From contig JACQWH010000056.1 of assembly GCA_016209345.1 (NCBI GenBank), positions 1 to 13,216 of the forward strand: a stretch of 13,216 nucleotides of DNA, given 5' to 3'. Under the pieces are notes generated by a model that was not told the origin of the DNA, did not search any database, and saw only the letters and a program-made list of their open reading frames with translations. A program made the translations under genes and the position numbers. The stretch's first letter is position 1. The number at the start of each line of letters is the position of its first letter. Below, in pieces: positions 11,507 through 13,216 of the stretch. The stretch is from Candidatus Uhrbacteria bacterium. GTDB lineage: Bacteria > Patescibacteriota > Patescibacteriia > JACQRZ01.

Positions 11507-13057
11507 ATGCCATCGAAAATTTATTCCGCGGTCACGGTGGGACTGGATGCGGATCGCGTGGAGGTAGAGTGTGACGCGGGCGCGGGGCAGTTTTGCTTTA
11601 TCATTGTCGGACTTCCTGACACCGCGGTACAGGAGGCGCGAGAGCGCGTTCGCGCGGCAATAAAAAATAGCGGATTTTCTTTTCCTCGCGGCCGCGTCAC
11701 CGTCAACCTCGCGCCGGCCGATATTAAGAAACAAGGATCGCTGTATGATTTGCCGATCGCGCTTTCTATCCTGCTGGCAGATAAGGAGGGGCCGATCCAT
11801 GAGGAGAGCGTGCAGAAAACCGCTCTTTCGGGCATGTATTGCGGCGAGCTTTCCTTGGAGGGACGCGTGCGTCCGGTCTCAGGCGTTATTGCCATCGCGC
11901 ACTTTGCTCGCGACGCAGGATATGCGTCGTTGTTTGTTCCTCAAGAAAACGCCGCCGAAGCCGCGCTTATCGACGGCATTTGCGTCTATCCCGTTTCAAC
12001 ACTTGCGCAGTGCGTTGAGCATCTCATGGGTATTCATCCATGCGCTCCGTATGATCGTTCTGCCACGATACTGCAAGATGCAGTCAAAATCGCGGGGGGA
12101 CGCACGCTTGATATCGCGTATGTGAAAGGGCAGCACCATGCAAAGCGCGCACTTGAAATTGCCGCCGCGGGCGGCCACAACATTTTGCTGTCCGGGCAGC
12201 CCGGATCGGGAAAAACGATGCTTGCGCGTGTCGTGGCAACTTTGCTTGGGCCGCTGCCGCTGGATGAGGCGCTGGAAGTCACCCGTATTTATAGCGTGTC
12301 AGGCATGATGCCGCAGGGCCAGCATCTCATCAGGGAGCGCCCATTTCGCAGTCCCCACCATACCGCATCGGTCGCCTCAATTATCGGAGGCGGAAGCACC
12401 CCCTCTCCCGGCGAAGTGAGCTTTGCCCATCGGGGAGTTTTATTCCTTGATGAGTTTCCCGAATTTCCCCGATCGGCTATTGAGGCACTGCGTCAGCCCC
12501 TGGAAGATGGCTGGGTGAGCGTCACCCGTTCTGCGGGAAGCGTTCGATTTCCCAGCCGCTGTATGCTTGTCGCGGCTCAGAATCCGTGTCCCTGCGGGAA
12601 TAGAGGGAGCACGATTCATGAATGCATCTGCTCGGCAGGCGCCATCAATGCGTATCAGAAAAAAATTTCAGGGCCGATTCTGGATCGCATTGATCTTTTC
12701 GTTGATGTGCCTCCGGTCGAATACGATGATTTGTTTGCCGTGGGAGATGCCGAATCCTCTGCCGTTGTCCGCGAGCGAGTACAAGGAGCGCGAGAGCGTC
12801 AGCGCGCTCGCTATGAAGGAATGGGAATATGGATGAACAGTGAAATCGGAGCACACCATCTGGAGTCGTTGTGTCCGCTTGCCCAGGATACGCGTTCATT
12901 CATGCGCTCCGCGGCTGAGAGCTTGCGCTTCTCGGCTCGCTCATACGGCAGGATTATAAAAATTGCGCGTACGATTGCCGATCTTGACGAGGCGGAACAT
13001 ATTGAGCAGCGCCATATCGCCGAAGCGCTGCAGTATCGGCCAACAACCACACTGTAG
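11507..13057 (+). CDS. comM: ComM/YifB-family Mg chelatase-like AAA+ ATPase
   Basis: A 516-residue member of the YifB/ComM family. ComM of transformable bacteria is a hexameric helicase that drives branch migration while incoming single-stranded DNA recombines with the chromosome. Order: N-terminal Lon-protease-like fold (about 1-190, with GLPDTAVQEARERVRAA and LAPADIKKQGSLYDLPIAL), AAA+ core with Walker A GQPGSGKT (230-237) and Walker B LFLDEF (Asp315, Glu316), then a Cys-rich insertion (NPCPCGN and HECIC). The sensor region ISGPILDRIDL and a helical C-terminal domain (RSYGRIIKIARTIADLD) close the chain. The length is normal and all ATPase motifs are intact. It may have its own promoter or be read from lspA. 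It fits natural DNA uptake, widely conserved in Patescibacteria; other competence genes are not in the window. Confidence 0.95.
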   Translation: MPSKIYSAVTVGLDADRVEVECDAGAGQFCFIIVGLPDTAVQEARERVRAAIKNSGFSFPRGRVTVNLAPADIKKQGSLYDLPIALSILLADKEGPIHEESVQKTALSGMYCGELSLEGRVRPVSGVIAIAHFARDAGYASLFVPQENAAEAALIDGICVYPVSTLAQCVEHLMGIHPCAPYDRSATILQDAVKIAGGRTLDIAYVKGQHHAKRALEIAAAGGHNILLSGQPGSGKTMLARVVATLLGPLPLDEALEVTRIYSVSGMMPQGQHLIRERPFRSPHHTASVASIIGGGSTPSPGEVSFAHRGVLFLDEFPEFPRSAIEALRQPLEDGWVSVTRSAGSVRFPSRCMLVAAQNPCPCGNRGSTIHECICSAGAINAYQKKISGPILDRIDLFVDVPPVEYDDLFAVGDAESSAVVRERVQGARERQRARYEGMGIWMNSEIGAHHLESLCPLAQDTRSFMRSAAESLRFSARSYGRIIKIARTIADLDEAEHIEQRHIAEALQYRPTTTL

Positions 13058-13078
13058 GCGGTATTTCTCCTATCGCTT

Positions 13079-13216
13079 TGAATTACGAAACCCTTGTTTG
13101 GGTGTTTCTCCACAGGGGTATACGGAAGCCGACGGGCTGAGTCTAAGGGATTTTTCAGCAGAAAAATACCCGACCCCGAGGAAGAAATACCCAAACAAAA
13201 TGGGTTTCGTAATTCA
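13079..13216. repeat. Large inverted repeat (MITE-like or long hairpin) after comM
   Basis: TGAATTACGAAACCC (13079-13093) is the exact inverse of 13202-13216, the last 15 bases of the window. Pairing continues inward with TTGTTTGGGT (13094-13103) against 13189-13198 after a 3-nt bulge, and then TTTCT. The centre holds a nested hairpin ATTTTTC-AGCA-GAAAAAT (13150-13167) and GGGGT/ACCCC (13115-13119/13173-13177). No coding frame fits inside. The element may extend beyond the window, so its ends and target duplication cannot be judged. Confidence 0.75.

Noticed and set aside
1..13216. CRISPR array, prophage or complete transposon
   Set aside because: No regularly spaced direct repeats, phage structural genes or transposase found on either strand.

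Overview
The window looks like a piece of a Patescibacteria (Candidate Phyla Radiation) or similarly streamlined bacterial chromosome. This is an inference from very tight gene packing, ribosomal protein S15 with an extra tail, a NYN-domain gene between rpsO and pnp, a TraR/DksA-lspA pair, comM, and several genes with no visible ribosome binding site. Stops include TAA, TAG and TGA (rmlC and the NYN gene end in TGA), so the standard bacterial code fits. Base composition is more AT-rich in roughly the first 3.3 kb than in the right two thirds.

Left part (1-3303, all genes on the minus strand). A bidirectional terminator hairpin lies at 66-95. Between it and the first gene (96-277) I see nothing convincing. 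An unrecognised 203-residue gene (278-889) follows, with its own promoter. Next is an HNH endonuclease gene whose last codons run into tRNA-His(GTG), followed by a terminator. Upstream of that is a compact series hicB-hicA-tRNA-Arg(TCT)-P-loop kinase-small membrane transporter, with gaps of about 14 nt or less.

Middle (3324-9292, plus strand). A promoter containing a perfect palindrome and a leader with two strong hairpins precede rmlC, rmlD and an unrecognised 326-residue gene. RmlC and RmlD are the last two steps of dTDP-L-rhamnose synthesis. Palindromic repeats have invaded this operon: one forms the rmlC C-terminus and the rmlC-rmlD spacer, and two of different families sit in frame inside rmlD without breaking it. 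A terminator ends this operon and overlaps the promoter of the next, an RNA-metabolism operon: rpsO (with a hairpin leader), a NYN/LabA-like putative nuclease, and pnp (PNPase).

Right part (9293-13216). A minus-strand unrecognised gene ends exactly against the pnp stop codon. Upstream of it, two divergent promoters share overlapping -35 boxes. The rightward one opens onto about 400 nt of non-coding, hairpin-rich sequence. This is the best candidate here for an undescribed structured RNA or regulatory leader, and it precedes a TraR/DksA-type zinc-finger gene, lspA and comM. The window closes with a large inverted repeat of about 138 bp. No CRISPR array, rRNA, prophage or complete transposon is visible.
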